Shown here in pieces: positions 8,142-15,656 of a stretch of 64,000 bases of DNA; positions within the stretch are counted from its first letter, which is position 1, and each line of letters opens with the position of its first letter. Under the pieces are notes generated by a model that was given only the letters and a program-made list of their open reading frames with translations, was not told the origin of the DNA and did no database searches. The DNA lies in the NCBI RefSeq assembly GCF_014905555.1, contig NZ_BNGS01000006.1, forward strand, positions 496,001-560,000. Direction: 5' to 3'. The stretch comes from Streptomyces sp. Y2F8-2. Its GTDB lineage: Bacteria; Actinomycetota; Actinomycetes; Streptomycetales; Streptomycetaceae. Position numbers and translations under genes: made by a program.

Positions 8142-8995
8142 TAGGAGAGTGTCAGGTCCGTGGTGATGGTTTCCCAGAGGGCGTCGAACCACTTCTGGGA
8201 CTCTTCCACAAAGGCGTCGTCCCGTCGCCCCGCCCGGCGTTCGAAGGAGAAGAGGAGGGAGGCGGCGCCGAGCGTGTCGTACATCTCGAGGGTCTGGCTG
8301 TTCACCTCCTCCTCGCGCCTGGTGAGCATGTAGTACGCCATCAGGGCCTCGGCACCGTTGAGGAGGTAGAGCTTCACCGGCGGGGTGAAGGGCAGGGCCC
8401 GGAACGTCACACGGACGTCGATGCCGTGCGACGAGCGCAGGGCCTGGAGGTTGTGGCGCAGCACATGGCCCTGGGCGTTGCGCTGTTCGAGCCAGCGCTG
8501 GTGGACCGGGTCCTCGTTGTCACCGGGGCTGTCGACGGAGATCGGGAACGCCAGGTTGATCTTCCGGGAGGGCAGCAGGATCCGCACGTCGATCGACTGC
8601 GGACGGATGCGGCCCTCGTGGATCAGCCGGAGCGGTTCGCCCAGCGCCAGCATCAGGGTCTCTGCGGTCAGGCAGGCCGCGTCGATCCGCACGTTGGGCG
8701 CGGCGAACGCCTCCGCGAGCCTCGGCGCCAGCGCCACCATCGTCGGCTGCGGTTCGTCGCTGACCGGCGGGGGCTCGGCGATTCGGGGCGGGCTGCCCCG
8801 GCTGACGCTGCTGAGCAGGCCGTCGTCCTGGAGGACGCGCAGCGCCTGGCGGACCGTGCCCCGCTCCACGCCGAACTCCTCAGCCAGTTCGGCCTGGGTC
8901 GGCAGACGCTCGCCCGGCTTCAGCTCGCCGGCGCGGATCCGGGTCCGCAACGTGTCGGCGATCTCCTGGGGCGAGGACCTTCTGCTGCCGTTCAC
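8141..8995 (-). CDS. devA: GntR-family developmental regulator, DevA-like
   Basis: About 284 residues. Residues 8-75 form a GntR winged helix (TQAELAEEFGVERGTVRQAL). The C-terminal domain carries VRILLPS, FTPPVKLYLLNGAEALMAYY and EESQKWFDALWETI, shared almost line for line with the paralogue at 9443-10366. The GTG at 8995 is preferred because AGGAG lies nine bases before it; TTG 9022 and GTG 9016 are alternatives. It is coupled to the HAD phosphatase gene, the devA-devB arrangement known from S. coelicolor, where DevA is needed for normal aerial development. Upstream lies an inverted repeat (9104-9118) and a divergent small membrane gene. The effector ligand is unknown. Confidence 0.8.
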   Translation of the reverse strand: MNGSRRSSPQEIADTLRTRIRAGELKPGERLPTQAELAEEFGVERGTVRQALRVLQDDGLLSSVSRGSPPRIAEPPPVSDEPQPTMVALAPRLAEAFAAPNVRIDAACLTAETLMLALGEPLRLIHEGRIRPQSIDVRILLPSRKINLAFPISVDSPGDNEDPVHQRWLEQRNAQGHVLRHNLQALRSSHGIDVRVTFRALPFTPPVKLYLLNGAEALMAYYMLTRREEEVNSQTLEMYDTLGAASLLFSFERRAGRRDDAFVEESQKWFDALWETITTDLTLS

Positions 8996-9103
8996 TGCGA
9001 CGTTCTCCTGGGTCACGACCAAACGCTACAACCCCCGTCCATCTACCGGGAGTTGTTTGAATGTTGTTTATAGATGCCGACCAACTGGGGATAACTTCAG
9101 TGT

Positions 9104-9118
9104 AGTTGGTTGCCAACT
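9104..9118. promoter_or_regulatory. Inverted repeat AGTTGG-N3-CCAACT, candidate DevA operator
   Basis: AGTTGG-TTG-CCAACT lies between devA and the divergent small membrane gene. The same core with the same 3-base spacer occurs at 10431-10449 upstream of the closest paralogue. The flanking bases to the left (a GATAA stretch about ten bases before the repeat) are also similar at both loci, so this looks like a conserved operator. Confidence 0.6.
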
Positions 9119-9248
9119 TGGAAGAGTTGGCGGAGGGTGTCCCTCCTCTCGCACATTATCCGCAGGTAGTCCCCAGATGCAGACGGCTCAATCCCCTCTG
9201 TCCCGCCACCCGGTCCCCCGAGGGCCGCCCCTGGAAAGAGGTCCCACC

Positions 9249-9437
9249 ATGCCCGCCCTCGCCTTCCTCTCCGCCCTCTTCGTCGTCGGATTCGACCAGT
9301 TCGTCCAGTGGAAGTACGGGACGATGGGCATCATCGGACTGATGCTGCTCACGGTCGGGATCAAGGCCAACAGCCCCGCCTGCAGCTCCATAGGGGCCGT
9401 CGTCCTCGCCCTGCTGGTCGCCCAGCCGGCGCTCTGA
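9249..9437 (+). CDS. Small two-helix membrane protein paired with devA
   Basis: 62 residues with hydrophobic segments at about 2-17, 25-38 and 47-60 around a short linker KANSPACSS; the last two correspond to the two helices of the protein at 7222-7413. The ATG at 9249 has AGAGGT six bases before it. It is divergent from devA, with a leader of about 130 bases after the inverted repeat, and stops six bases before the end of the next DevA-like gene on the other strand. No known family is recognised. Its recurrence beside a second regulator argues that it is a real gene. Confidence 0.65.
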   Translation: MPALAFLSALFVVGFDQFVQWKYGTMGIIGLMLLTVGIKANSPACSSIGAVVLALLVAQPAL

Positions 9438-9442
9438 CCAGG

Positions 9443-10366
9443 TCAGAGGCCGAGATCCAGCTCCGAGCTGATCGTCTCCCACAGGGCGTTGAACCACAGG
9501 TGCGACTGCTCCACGAACGTCGTGTCCCGCAGCCCGGCCCCCTGCGCGAACGGGAACAGCATCGACCGGGTCCCCTCCGCGTCGTACAGCTGCAGGTGCT
9601 CCTGGTCGATCTCCGCCTCGCGCCGGGTCAGCGTGTAGTACGCGAAGAGCGCCTCGGCACCGTTGATCAGGTACAGCTTGACCGGCGGTGTGAACGGCAG
9701 GGCGCGGAAGGAGACGCGCGCGTCGATGCCGTGGGTGCTGCGCAGCGCCAGCAGGTTGTGCCTGAGGACCTGGCCCTGGGCGTTGCGCTGGGCCAGCCAA
9801 CGGCGGTGCAGGCGGTCGCCGTCCGTGCCCTCCACCGGTGTGGGGAACGCCAGGTCGATACGGCCGCTGGGCAGCAGTACGCGTACGTCGACCTTGGCCG
9901 GTTCTATGCGCCCCGCGTGAATCTCGCGCAACGGCTCGCTCATCGCGAGCGTCAGCGACACCGCCGTCAGGCACAGGGCGTCGATCTCCACGTGCGGCGC
10001 CGTGAAGGCGGCGGATATCCGCGGGGCCAGCGCCACCATGGTGGGCTGTGGCGGGGCCTGGGGCCCGGTCTGCGCCCTCCCCGCGTGGTGCGCCACGGTC
10101 GCCGGGCTGCCCTTGGAGACGTTGGTGAGCAGTTGCTCGGACTGCAGGATGCGCAGCGCCTGGCGCACGGCTCCCCGCTCCACGCCGAACTCGTCCGCCA
10201 GCTTGGCCTGCGTGGGCATGCGCTGGCCCGGTCGCAGCACCCCCGACCTGATCCGGCTGCGCAGCTCGTCGGCCACCTCGTGGTGCGATCTCTGTGGCCG
10301 TTGTGACTTCTTCCGCCCGCTCGCGGCAGCGTGTTCCGGCTCCACGATTGAACCGTACAACTTCAC
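9443..10366 (-). CDS. GntR-family regulator, DevA-like (close paralogue of devA)
   Basis: 307 residues with a GntR winged helix at about 28-95 (TQAKLADEFGVERGAVRQAL) and the same effector domain as devA (VRVLLPSGRIDLAFP, FTPPVKLYLINGAEALFAYY, SHLWFNALWETI). The GTG at 10366 has GGAAG five bases before it; a GTG at 10345 is possible but lacks a ribosome site. Unlike the other two regulators it has no divergent small membrane gene and no downstream enzyme gene in line; the small membrane gene at 9249-9437 faces its 3' end. It probably arose by duplication of devA. Confidence 0.8.
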   Translation of the reverse strand: MKLYGSIVEPEHAAASGRKKSQRPQRSHHEVADELRSRIRSGVLRPGQRMPTQAKLADEFGVERGAVRQALRILQSEQLLTNVSKGSPATVAHHAGRAQTGPQAPPQPTMVALAPRISAAFTAPHVEIDALCLTAVSLTLAMSEPLREIHAGRIEPAKVDVRVLLPSGRIDLAFPTPVEGTDGDRLHRRWLAQRNAQGQVLRHNLLALRSTHGIDARVSFRALPFTPPVKLYLINGAEALFAYYTLTRREAEIDQEHLQLYDAEGTRSMLFPFAQGAGLRDTTFVEQSHLWFNALWETISSELDLGL

Positions 10367-10430
10367 GCCATCTTCCGGCAGTTCAGAAGAAGGTGGTTAT
10401 GAGACGACTCCAAGTGGAGATAAGTCAGGT

Positions 10431-10449
10431 GGAGTTGGTCGCCAACTCC
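10431..10449. promoter_or_regulatory. Perfect inverted repeat upstream of devA paralogue
   Basis: GGAGTTGG-TCG-CCAACTCC: 8-base arms with a 3-base spacer, 65 bases upstream of the GTG start. It contains the AGTTGG-N3-CCAACT core found upstream of devA. Cross-binding or autoregulation by these paralogues is inferred. Confidence 0.6.
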
Positions 10450-10501
10450 GGGAAAGTTGAACGAGCTTGAGTGCTCCTGACCAACATGGTCGTACGAGTG
10501 A

Positions 10502-10536
10502 CCGGGCTCCCTTCCGGAGGGGAGCCGGGAGCCCGG
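10502..10536. terminator. Hairpin between the DevA-like and Eis-like genes
   Basis: A 10-base stem (10502-10511 with 10527-10536) whose loop can also pair in a shorter alternative fold. It lies past the stop of the minus-strand acetyltransferase gene and may end its transcript. The rest of 10450-10630 shows no convincing gene; a 28-codon frame at 10494 has no membrane segment. Confidence 0.4.
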
Positions 10537-10630
10537 CGTGCACCACAACCACAACTGAATCGCTACGGATGAACAAGCACAGCAGCCACCACCCGCACGG
10601 AAGGAGCACCACCCGAGAGCCCGTAGAGGC

Positions 10631-11884
10631 TCAGAAGATGTCCGGGCACCACGGTCGCCTGGACGTACGCAGCAGGGCGTCGGCGACGGAGGCGGCGCCC
10701 TTTTGCTGTTCCCGTACCCGACCGAGCGCCGCGAGCCGCACCGCGGACTCGTCCCCCAGCCACAGGGTCGCCAACTCGCCCACCGGGAGGGTCAGTTGGG
10801 GCTCCTGGTCGGTGGGCCGGCACTCGGCGCCGTCGGGCCCCGCCTGGAGCCGGTAACGGCCGCCGGCGAGCCCGGCCTCGTCGACCACCTCCAGGACGAG
10901 CGTGCCGGACGTCGCGTAGGTGCGTGCCTCCAGGGCGCGTACGACGTCCAGGACCCGTACCCACAGCGTGTCCGCGTACGTGGTGAGGCGGGCCGCACGC
11001 GGGTCGGGGAGGAAGTGGGGCAGCAGGTCGTCCGGGGCGCGGTTGCCGGACTTCACGGTGGTGACCCAGTCGAGCGAGCACAGGTAGTGCCACAGGGCGC
11101 GTTCGGCGCTGGGGCTGGTCGTGATCAGACCCTTCACGGTCGCGGTCTGCAGCGGCCGCTTGCCGTCGCCCCAGTGGTCGTCGCTCACATAGGTGGCGAG
11201 ACCGTCGATCTCCCCGGAGGCGGAGCGGTGGACGGCGTAGAAGGGTTCCGTCCAGTCGTCGTCGAAGCGCAGGGCGCCCGTGTTGAGCTGCCACCAGCGG
11301 TCGCCGCGGGAGACCGCGCCGGGCATGGCGCGACGGAAGCGCTCGTGCAGCTCGGGGCCGAGTTTGCGGACGTCGTCCGCGTCCACGAGGTCTATGCGAC
11401 CGTCGTCGAGGACCGGGCGGTGGCGCTCGAGGCCGGTGCGGGGGACGTCGATGGTCCACTCGGCGGTGTGGGCGGCCGGGCCGAAGCCGTAACGGCCGTA
11501 GATGGGGTATTCGGCGGCGGTGAGGGTGGCGACGACGTCGCCGCGCTCCTTCGCCGCGGCGAGGTCGAGGGCCATCATGCGCGTCAGAAGGCCGCGGCGG
11601 CGGTGGGTGGCGGTGACGGAGACGTTGGTGATGGCGTCGGCGGGGACCAGTGCGCCGCCGACGGCTGTCAGCTCCTGCGGGAAGGAGCGGAAGGTGGCGA
11701 CACAGCGGGCGTCGTCGAAGGCCGCGAGGGTGCGGGCGGGGGTGATGTTGCCGCCGCGGACGGCGAGCTCCTGGTCGGAGACGTAGGGGGAGTGGAGGAA
11801 CCCGGTGTGCAGGGCACGGATCCAGTCGGGGATCTCGGAGTCGGTGATGGGGCGTACGTCGAGGTCCTGAGGATGGCGGCTCAT
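10631..11884 (-). CDS. GNAT acetyltransferase, Eis-like
   Basis: A 417-residue protein with the length and layout of the Eis family: an N-terminal GNAT fold, a second GNAT-like region and a C-terminal sterol-carrier-like domain. The acetyl-CoA loop is visible as VSVTATHRRRGLLTRMM (about residues 90-106), followed by AAEYPIYGRYGFGPA, the usual Eis active-site region. Family members acetylate lysine or aminoglycoside amines; some give kanamycin or capreomycin resistance. No drug-resistance neighbour is present, so the substrate is open. The ATG at 11884 is the only good start. It stands alone, with a minisatellite upstream. Confidence 0.8.
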   Translation of the reverse strand: MSRHPQDLDVRPITDSEIPDWIRALHTGFLHSPYVSDQELAVRGGNITPARTLAAFDDARCVATFRSFPQELTAVGGALVPADAITNVSVTATHRRRGLLTRMMALDLAAAKERGDVVATLTAAEYPIYGRYGFGPAAHTAEWTIDVPRTGLERHRPVLDDGRIDLVDADDVRKLGPELHERFRRAMPGAVSRGDRWWQLNTGALRFDDDWTEPFYAVHRSASGEIDGLATYVSDDHWGDGKRPLQTATVKGLITTSPSAERALWHYLCSLDWVTTVKSGNRAPDDLLPHFLPDPRAARLTTYADTLWVRVLDVVRALEARTYATSGTLVLEVVDEAGLAGGRYRLQAGPDGAECRPTDQEPQLTLPVGELATLWLGDESAVRLAALGRVREQQKGAASVADALLRTSRRPWCPDIF

Positions 11885-11944
11885 GGGGTCACGGTAGGAG
11901 GGCGGGGCTGGGGGTGTCGCGTGGATTTACGACAGCCCGCCGCC

Positions 11945-12175
11945 GGACCCCGCTCGTCTCCCCCGGACCCGGCTCGTCGCCCCCGGACCCGGCTCGTCGC
12001 CCCGAATCCCGCACATCGCCCCGGACCACGCTCGTCACCCCCGGAGCAGGCTTGTCCCCCCGGGTCCCGCTCATCGTCCCGGGTCCCGCTCATCGCCCCC
12101 GGGACCAGGCTCGTCGCCCCGGACCACGCACATCGCCCCGGACCACGCTCATCGCCCGGACCGCGCTCCCCGCCC
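11945..12175. repeat. Intergenic minisatellite, about 12 copies of a 19-base unit
   Basis: Twelve degenerate head-to-tail copies, each 18-20 bases, of a unit like GGACCACGCTCGTCGCCCC. They fill most of the gap between the Eis-like and asparaginase genes. Copies differ by one to five bases and by one base in length, so no single reading frame runs through them usefully. No coding function is proposed. Confidence 0.8.
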
Positions 12176-12205
12176 TCTCGTCCCCGCAGAGCACGAAGCA
12201 CTCTG

Positions 12206-13186
12206 CTAGAAGACCGCTCGTATCTCCCCCACCTCACGGCCTCCGCCCAGCAGCGGTGCCCTGCCGATCCGCTGGAGCACCGGGGCCTCCACCCCCATCA
12301 GGGTCAGTGCCCTGGACAGGACGGGGCCCAGGGTCCGGGTCGCGCCGTCGTCGATCTTGAAGGCCAGGGCGCGGCCGTCCGGGAGGGCGACCGCCTGGAC
12401 CGCCTCCGCGCCCATCTTCGACAGGGCGCCCGGTATCTCGCGCATCAGCCAGGTGTCGGGGCGGCGCGTGCCCGCCACGTACTCCGGGTGTGCCCGCATC
12501 GCGTCCGCCACGTGGCGTTCCGCCGTGCCCGGGGCCGCCAGGACGAAGGAACGGTAGGCGCGGGCCAGGCCGGTGAGGCTGATCGCCATCAGCGGTGCCC
12601 CGCAGCCGTCCGTGCCCACCGCCGCCACCGGCTCCCCGGCGGCCTCCTCCACCACGGAGTGGATCAGCTGCTGAAGAGGGTGCTCGGGGGCGAGGTACGT
12701 CTCCAGCGGCCAGTCCCGCAGCGCGCACGCCGCCAGCATCGCCGTGTGCTTGCCGGAGCAGTTCATGGTGACCCGCTCGCGGACGGCGCCCGAGGCCAGG
12801 TAGGCCTCCGCCTCCTGCGGGTCCAGCGGCAGGTCCGGCGGGCACTGCAGGCGCTCGGGGGCCAGCCCGTGCTCCGCCAGCATCTTCCGCACCAGGTCCA
12901 GGTGGAACGTCTCGCCCGAGTGGCTCGCCGCCGCGAGCGCGAGCCGCTCCCCCGTCAGGTCCAGGCCGGCGCGCAGCACACCGGCCGCCTGCATCGGCTT
13001 GTTCGACGAACGCGGGAAGACGGGTGCTGTCACGTCGCCGAGCGCGAACTCCACGGAACCGTCCTCGGCGAGCACCACCAGACTCCCCCGGTGCCGTCCC
13101 TCGACGAACCCGGACCGCACCACCTCGGCGAGCACCGGGGGCGCGGAGGACACGGCGGACATGGCGGGCTGGGCGGAAGTCGACAT
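12206..13186 (-). CDS. L-asparaginase (asparaginase II family)
   Basis: 326 residues matching the actinobacterial/rhizobial asparaginase II family, which is unrelated to the E. coli type. Motifs include FPRSSNKPMQA near residue 47, ASHSGE near 75, MNCSGKHTAMLAAC near 127 and GTDGCGAPL. It hydrolyses asparagine to aspartate and ammonia and probably acts in the cytoplasm, since no signal peptide is seen. The ATG at 13186 begins just before the conserved domain; earlier in-frame starts give a proline-rich tail that looks non-coding. It follows rsiG on the same strand after a strong terminator at 13258-13291, so it is probably transcribed separately. Confidence 0.85.
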   Translation of the reverse strand: MSTSAQPAMSAVSSAPPVLAEVVRSGFVEGRHRGSLVVLAEDGSVEFALGDVTAPVFPRSSNKPMQAAGVLRAGLDLTGERLALAAASHSGETFHLDLVRKMLAEHGLAPERLQCPPDLPLDPQEAEAYLASGAVRERVTMNCSGKHTAMLAACALRDWPLETYLAPEHPLQQLIHSVVEEAAGEPVAAVGTDGCGAPLMAISLTGLARAYRSFVLAAPGTAERHVADAMRAHPEYVAGTRRPDTWLMREIPGALSKMGAEAVQAVALPDGRALAFKIDDGATRTLGPVLSRALTLMGVEAPVLQRIGRAPLLGGGREVGEIRAVF

Positions 13187-13257
13187 GGGTGGGGCTGCCC
13201 TTCGGGACGGGACCTGGCCGGCACGGCCCGGGACGGGTTCCCTCCCGGGCGGCGGGC

Positions 13258-13291
13258 ACGCCAGGGCCCCGGGATACCGGGGCCCTGGCGT
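13258..13291 (-). terminator. Strong hairpin directly after rsiG
   Basis: Perfect 15-base stem (13258-13272 with 13277-13291) and GATA loop, starting at the last base of the rsiG stop codon. It probably separates rsiG from the asparaginase gene. Confidence 0.75.
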
Positions 13292-13911
13292 CACGTGAGC
13301 AGGTCGTCTACTTGCGCTTCTCCTTCACGGTACCTGCGGGCGATCTCGGCACTGCAGTCGTCCGCCGTGCGCTGCACGTCCTGCCGCCGCCGGGAGACCT
13401 GCTGCTCGTAGCGCACGAGCCGCCCCATCCCCGCGCCCAACTCCTCGTCCGTACGCGCCTGGAGGTCCGACAGCTCCACCTCGGCGAGCATCTCGGCCGC
13501 CAGCCGCCGGTACTCCTCGCCGTGCGGTGTGCCGAGCGTCACATGCCGGGCCGAGGACCGCTGGCGGGCGGGGGCGTCCCTGAGGATCTCCGGAAGCCGT
13601 TCCATGACCCCGTCGGGCGCCGCGCCGCCCCCGCGGCGGGCCAGCTCCGCACGCAGGATGTCGATGCGGCCCTGCAACAGCCGCCGTACGTAACTGAGGT
13701 CCGCCTCGTCCCGCTGGGCGTCCCGGCGCAGCGCGCGCAGCTCCGGCAGTCCCAGGCCGGACAGGCTGTGCTCCTGCGGGTGCGCCCTGCTCGGAGAGCC
13801 CTGGGGGGGATCCGAGGGCAGCGGGGGGCTGTCCGTGCGCTGCACGGGCGCCCGGCACTCCGCCATGGTTGCCGTACGGGCGGGCTGCTGCCCGGTACTC
13901 GGTGTGCTCAT
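13291..13911 (-). CDS. rsiG: RsiG, c-di-GMP-binding anti-sigma factor for WhiG
   Basis: 206 residues with a proline-rich N-terminus and two long helices. Both carry the RsiG c-di-GMP signature E-x3-S-x2-R-x3-Q-x3-D: E69, S73, R76, Q80, D84 in helix one and E169, S173, R176, Q180, D184 in the last helix. In S. venezuelae the two motifs form an antiparallel coiled coil that binds a c-di-GMP dimer and then holds sigma WhiG, delaying sporulation (established work). The exact double motif makes the call firm. The ATG at 13911 gives a disordered leader; a start a few codons later cannot be excluded. The gene stands between asparaginase and dtd. Confidence 0.92.
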   Translation of the reverse strand: MSTPSTGQQPARTATMAECRAPVQRTDSPPLPSDPPQGSPSRAHPQEHSLSGLGLPELRALRRDAQRDEADLSYVRRLLQGRIDILRAELARRGGGAAPDGVMERLPEILRDAPARQRSSARHVTLGTPHGEEYRRLAAEMLAEVELSDLQARTDEELGAGMGRLVRYEQQVSRRRQDVQRTADDCSAEIARRYREGEAQVDDLLT

Positions 13912-14103
13912 GTACCTACCGTCCCCTCGACCGGCGCGGCACCCCCCACGGATGCGCCGCTAACACACGCATCGTGCCACTGCAAGTAGCCGTAATGTGG
14001 CCAAGTGACCATGGACAGCCCGGATGGCGGTGTTGAGGGTCAAGGCGGAACGACCAGTTGGCCCTGTCCCGGCGCCGCCGAGCCGCACGGCATCATGGTC
14101 CTC

Positions 14104-14529
14104 ATGCGTGCGGTGGTGCAGAGGGTCGACGGCGCGAGCGTCGTCGTGGACGGTGAGACGGTCGGCGAGATCAGCGGCGAGGGGCTGTGCGTGCTCGTCG
14201 GGGTGACGCACGACGACACCAAGGAGAAGGCGGCCCAGCTCGCCCGCAAGCTGTGGTCGATCCGCATGCTGCACGACGAGAGGTCCTGCTCCGACATCGA
14301 CGCGCCGCTGCTGGTGATCAGCCAGTTCACGCTGTACGGCGACGCCCGCAAGGGGCGCCGCCCGACCTGGAACGCGGCCGCCCCCGGCGATGTCGCCGAG
14401 CCGCTGGTCGACGAGGTGGTCGCGCAGCTGCGGGCGCTGGGGGCGACGGTGGCGACGGGGCGGTTCGGAGCGGCGATGCGGGTGTCGTTGACGAACGACG
14501 GCCCGTTCACGGTGCTGCTCGAGATCTAG
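14104..14529 (+). CDS. dtd: D-aminoacyl-tRNA deacylase
   Basis: 141 residues. The N-terminus MRAVVQRVDGASV, the SQFTLYGD block near residue 77 and the NDGPFTVLLE block near the C-terminus, with its Gly-cisPro motif, identify DTD. This enzyme removes D-amino acids and glycine mischarged on tRNA. The ATG at 14104 gives the standard N-terminus; an ATG three codons earlier and a GTG at 14005 are in frame. It converges with ygfZ. Confidence 0.9.
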   Translation: MRAVVQRVDGASVVVDGETVGEISGEGLCVLVGVTHDDTKEKAAQLARKLWSIRMLHDERSCSDIDAPLLVISQFTLYGDARKGRRPTWNAAAPGDVAEPLVDEVVAQLRALGATVATGRFGAAMRVSLTNDGPFTVLLEI

Positions 14530-14597
14530 GGCGCCGGGGGTGCGGGTCCGAGGGAGGCAGCGCAGCCCACGGCGCCACGAAGTCGACGGCACTGCGG

Positions 14598-14660
14598 CTC
14601 CCCAAGGGGCGCGGGGCTGTATCGATGTGCGGCTCCGCCGCCTGGGCGCGACCAGCCACG
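14598..14660. repeat. Streptomyces-type dispersed intergenic element
   Basis: This stretch in the dtd-ygfZ gap contains GATGTGCGGCTCCGCCGC. A nearly identical run, AATGTGCGGCTCCGCCGC, occurs at 45326-45343 between pstA and pstB. From memory, sequences of this kind are scattered through Streptomyces intergenic regions. No function is known. Confidence 0.5.
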
Positions 14661-14680
14661 ACCGACCCGCGGTCGCGGGA

Positions 14681-15646
14681 CTACGGCTCGACCACGACCT
14701 CCTGCGCGGCCGCCGTCTCTCCGGCCAGGAGCCTCGCGTCCACGGGCACGTTCCGTTTGACCAGGGCCAGGGCGACCGGGCCGAGTTCGTGGTGGCGTAC
14801 CGACGTCGTCACGAAGCCGATCTTGCGGCCGTCGGGGCCGTCGTCCGCGAGGCGGAGTTCCGTGCCGTGCGGGGGCAGGTGGACCTCGCTGCCGTCGAGG
14901 TGGAGGAAGACCAGGCGGCGCGGCGGCTTGCCCAGGTTCTGGACGCGGGCGACCGTCTCCTGGCCGCGGTAGCAGCCCTTCTGGAGGTGGACGGCGGTGC
15001 CGATCCAGCCCAGCTCGTGCGGGATGGTGCGGTGGTCGGTCTCGAAGCCCAGGCGCGGGCGGTGCTGCTCCACGCGCAGCGCCTCGTAGGCGAGGATGCC
15101 GGCCGCGGGGCCGTTCCTCTCCGCGTACGACTCCAGGTCCGCGCGCGGCAGGAACAGGTCACGGCCGTACGGCGTCTCGCGGACCAGCACTCCCTCGGGC
15201 GCCTCGGCGATCGAACCGGCCGGCAGGTGCACCACCGCGAAGTCGTCCGTCCGGTCGGCGACTTCGACGCGGTAGAAGAACTTCATCGACTCCAGGTACG
15301 CGATCAGCGCGCCCTGGGTGCCGGGTTCGACATGCGCCCAGACCGTCTCGCCGTCGTCGACCAGGTACAGGGCGTACTCGATGTGACCGTGCGCCGAGAG
15401 GATCAGCGCCTCGGTGGCCCGGTGCGGGGGCAGTTCGCTGACGTGCTGGGTGAGCAGCAGGTGCAGCCAGCTCAGCCGGTCCTCGCCGCTGACGGTGACG
15501 ACACCGCGATGCGAGAGGTCCACGAATCCGGAGCCGTCGGCAAGGGCGCGCTGCTCGCGGAACAGGTCGCCGTAGTGGGCGGCGACGCCTTCGTCCACGC
15601 CCTCGGCGGGGACGGCGCCGGGCAGGGACAGCAGGGGACTCTTCAT
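14681..15646 (-). CDS. ygfZ: Folate-binding YgfZ/GcvT-like protein
   Basis: 321 residues with the diagnostic KGCYRGQE motif near residue 225 and the folate-binding GcvT-like fold. YgfZ proteins support repair or assembly of iron-sulphur clusters such as that of MiaB, using tetrahydrofolate. The N-terminus has the family's FVDLSHRG block near residue 41. The ATG at 15646 fits the family length. It lies ten bases downstream of nur on the same strand, so the two are probably co-transcribed. Confidence 0.88.
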   Translation of the reverse strand: MKSPLLSLPGAVPAEGVDEGVAAHYGDLFREQRALADGSGFVDLSHRGVVTVSGEDRLSWLHLLLTQHVSELPPHRATEALILSAHGHIEYALYLVDDGETVWAHVEPGTQGALIAYLESMKFFYRVEVADRTDDFAVVHLPAGSIAEAPEGVLVRETPYGRDLFLPRADLESYAERNGPAAGILAYEALRVEQHRPRLGFETDHRTIPHELGWIGTAVHLQKGCYRGQETVARVQNLGKPPRRLVFLHLDGSEVHLPPHGTELRLADDGPDGRKIGFVTTSVRHHELGPVALALVKRNVPVDARLLAGETAAAQEVVVEP

Positions 15647-15656
15647 GGTCTCAAGC

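Noticed and set aside
11881..12237. Minus-strand frame encoding Gly/Asp/Arg-rich repeats
   Set aside because: The repeats change length by one base, so the frame is not kept; it reflects the minisatellite, not a protein.
10703..13411. A 902-codon open frame on the plus strand
   Set aside because: It runs antisense to the Eis-like and asparaginase genes and through the minisatellite; long stop-free frames are expected at this GC content.
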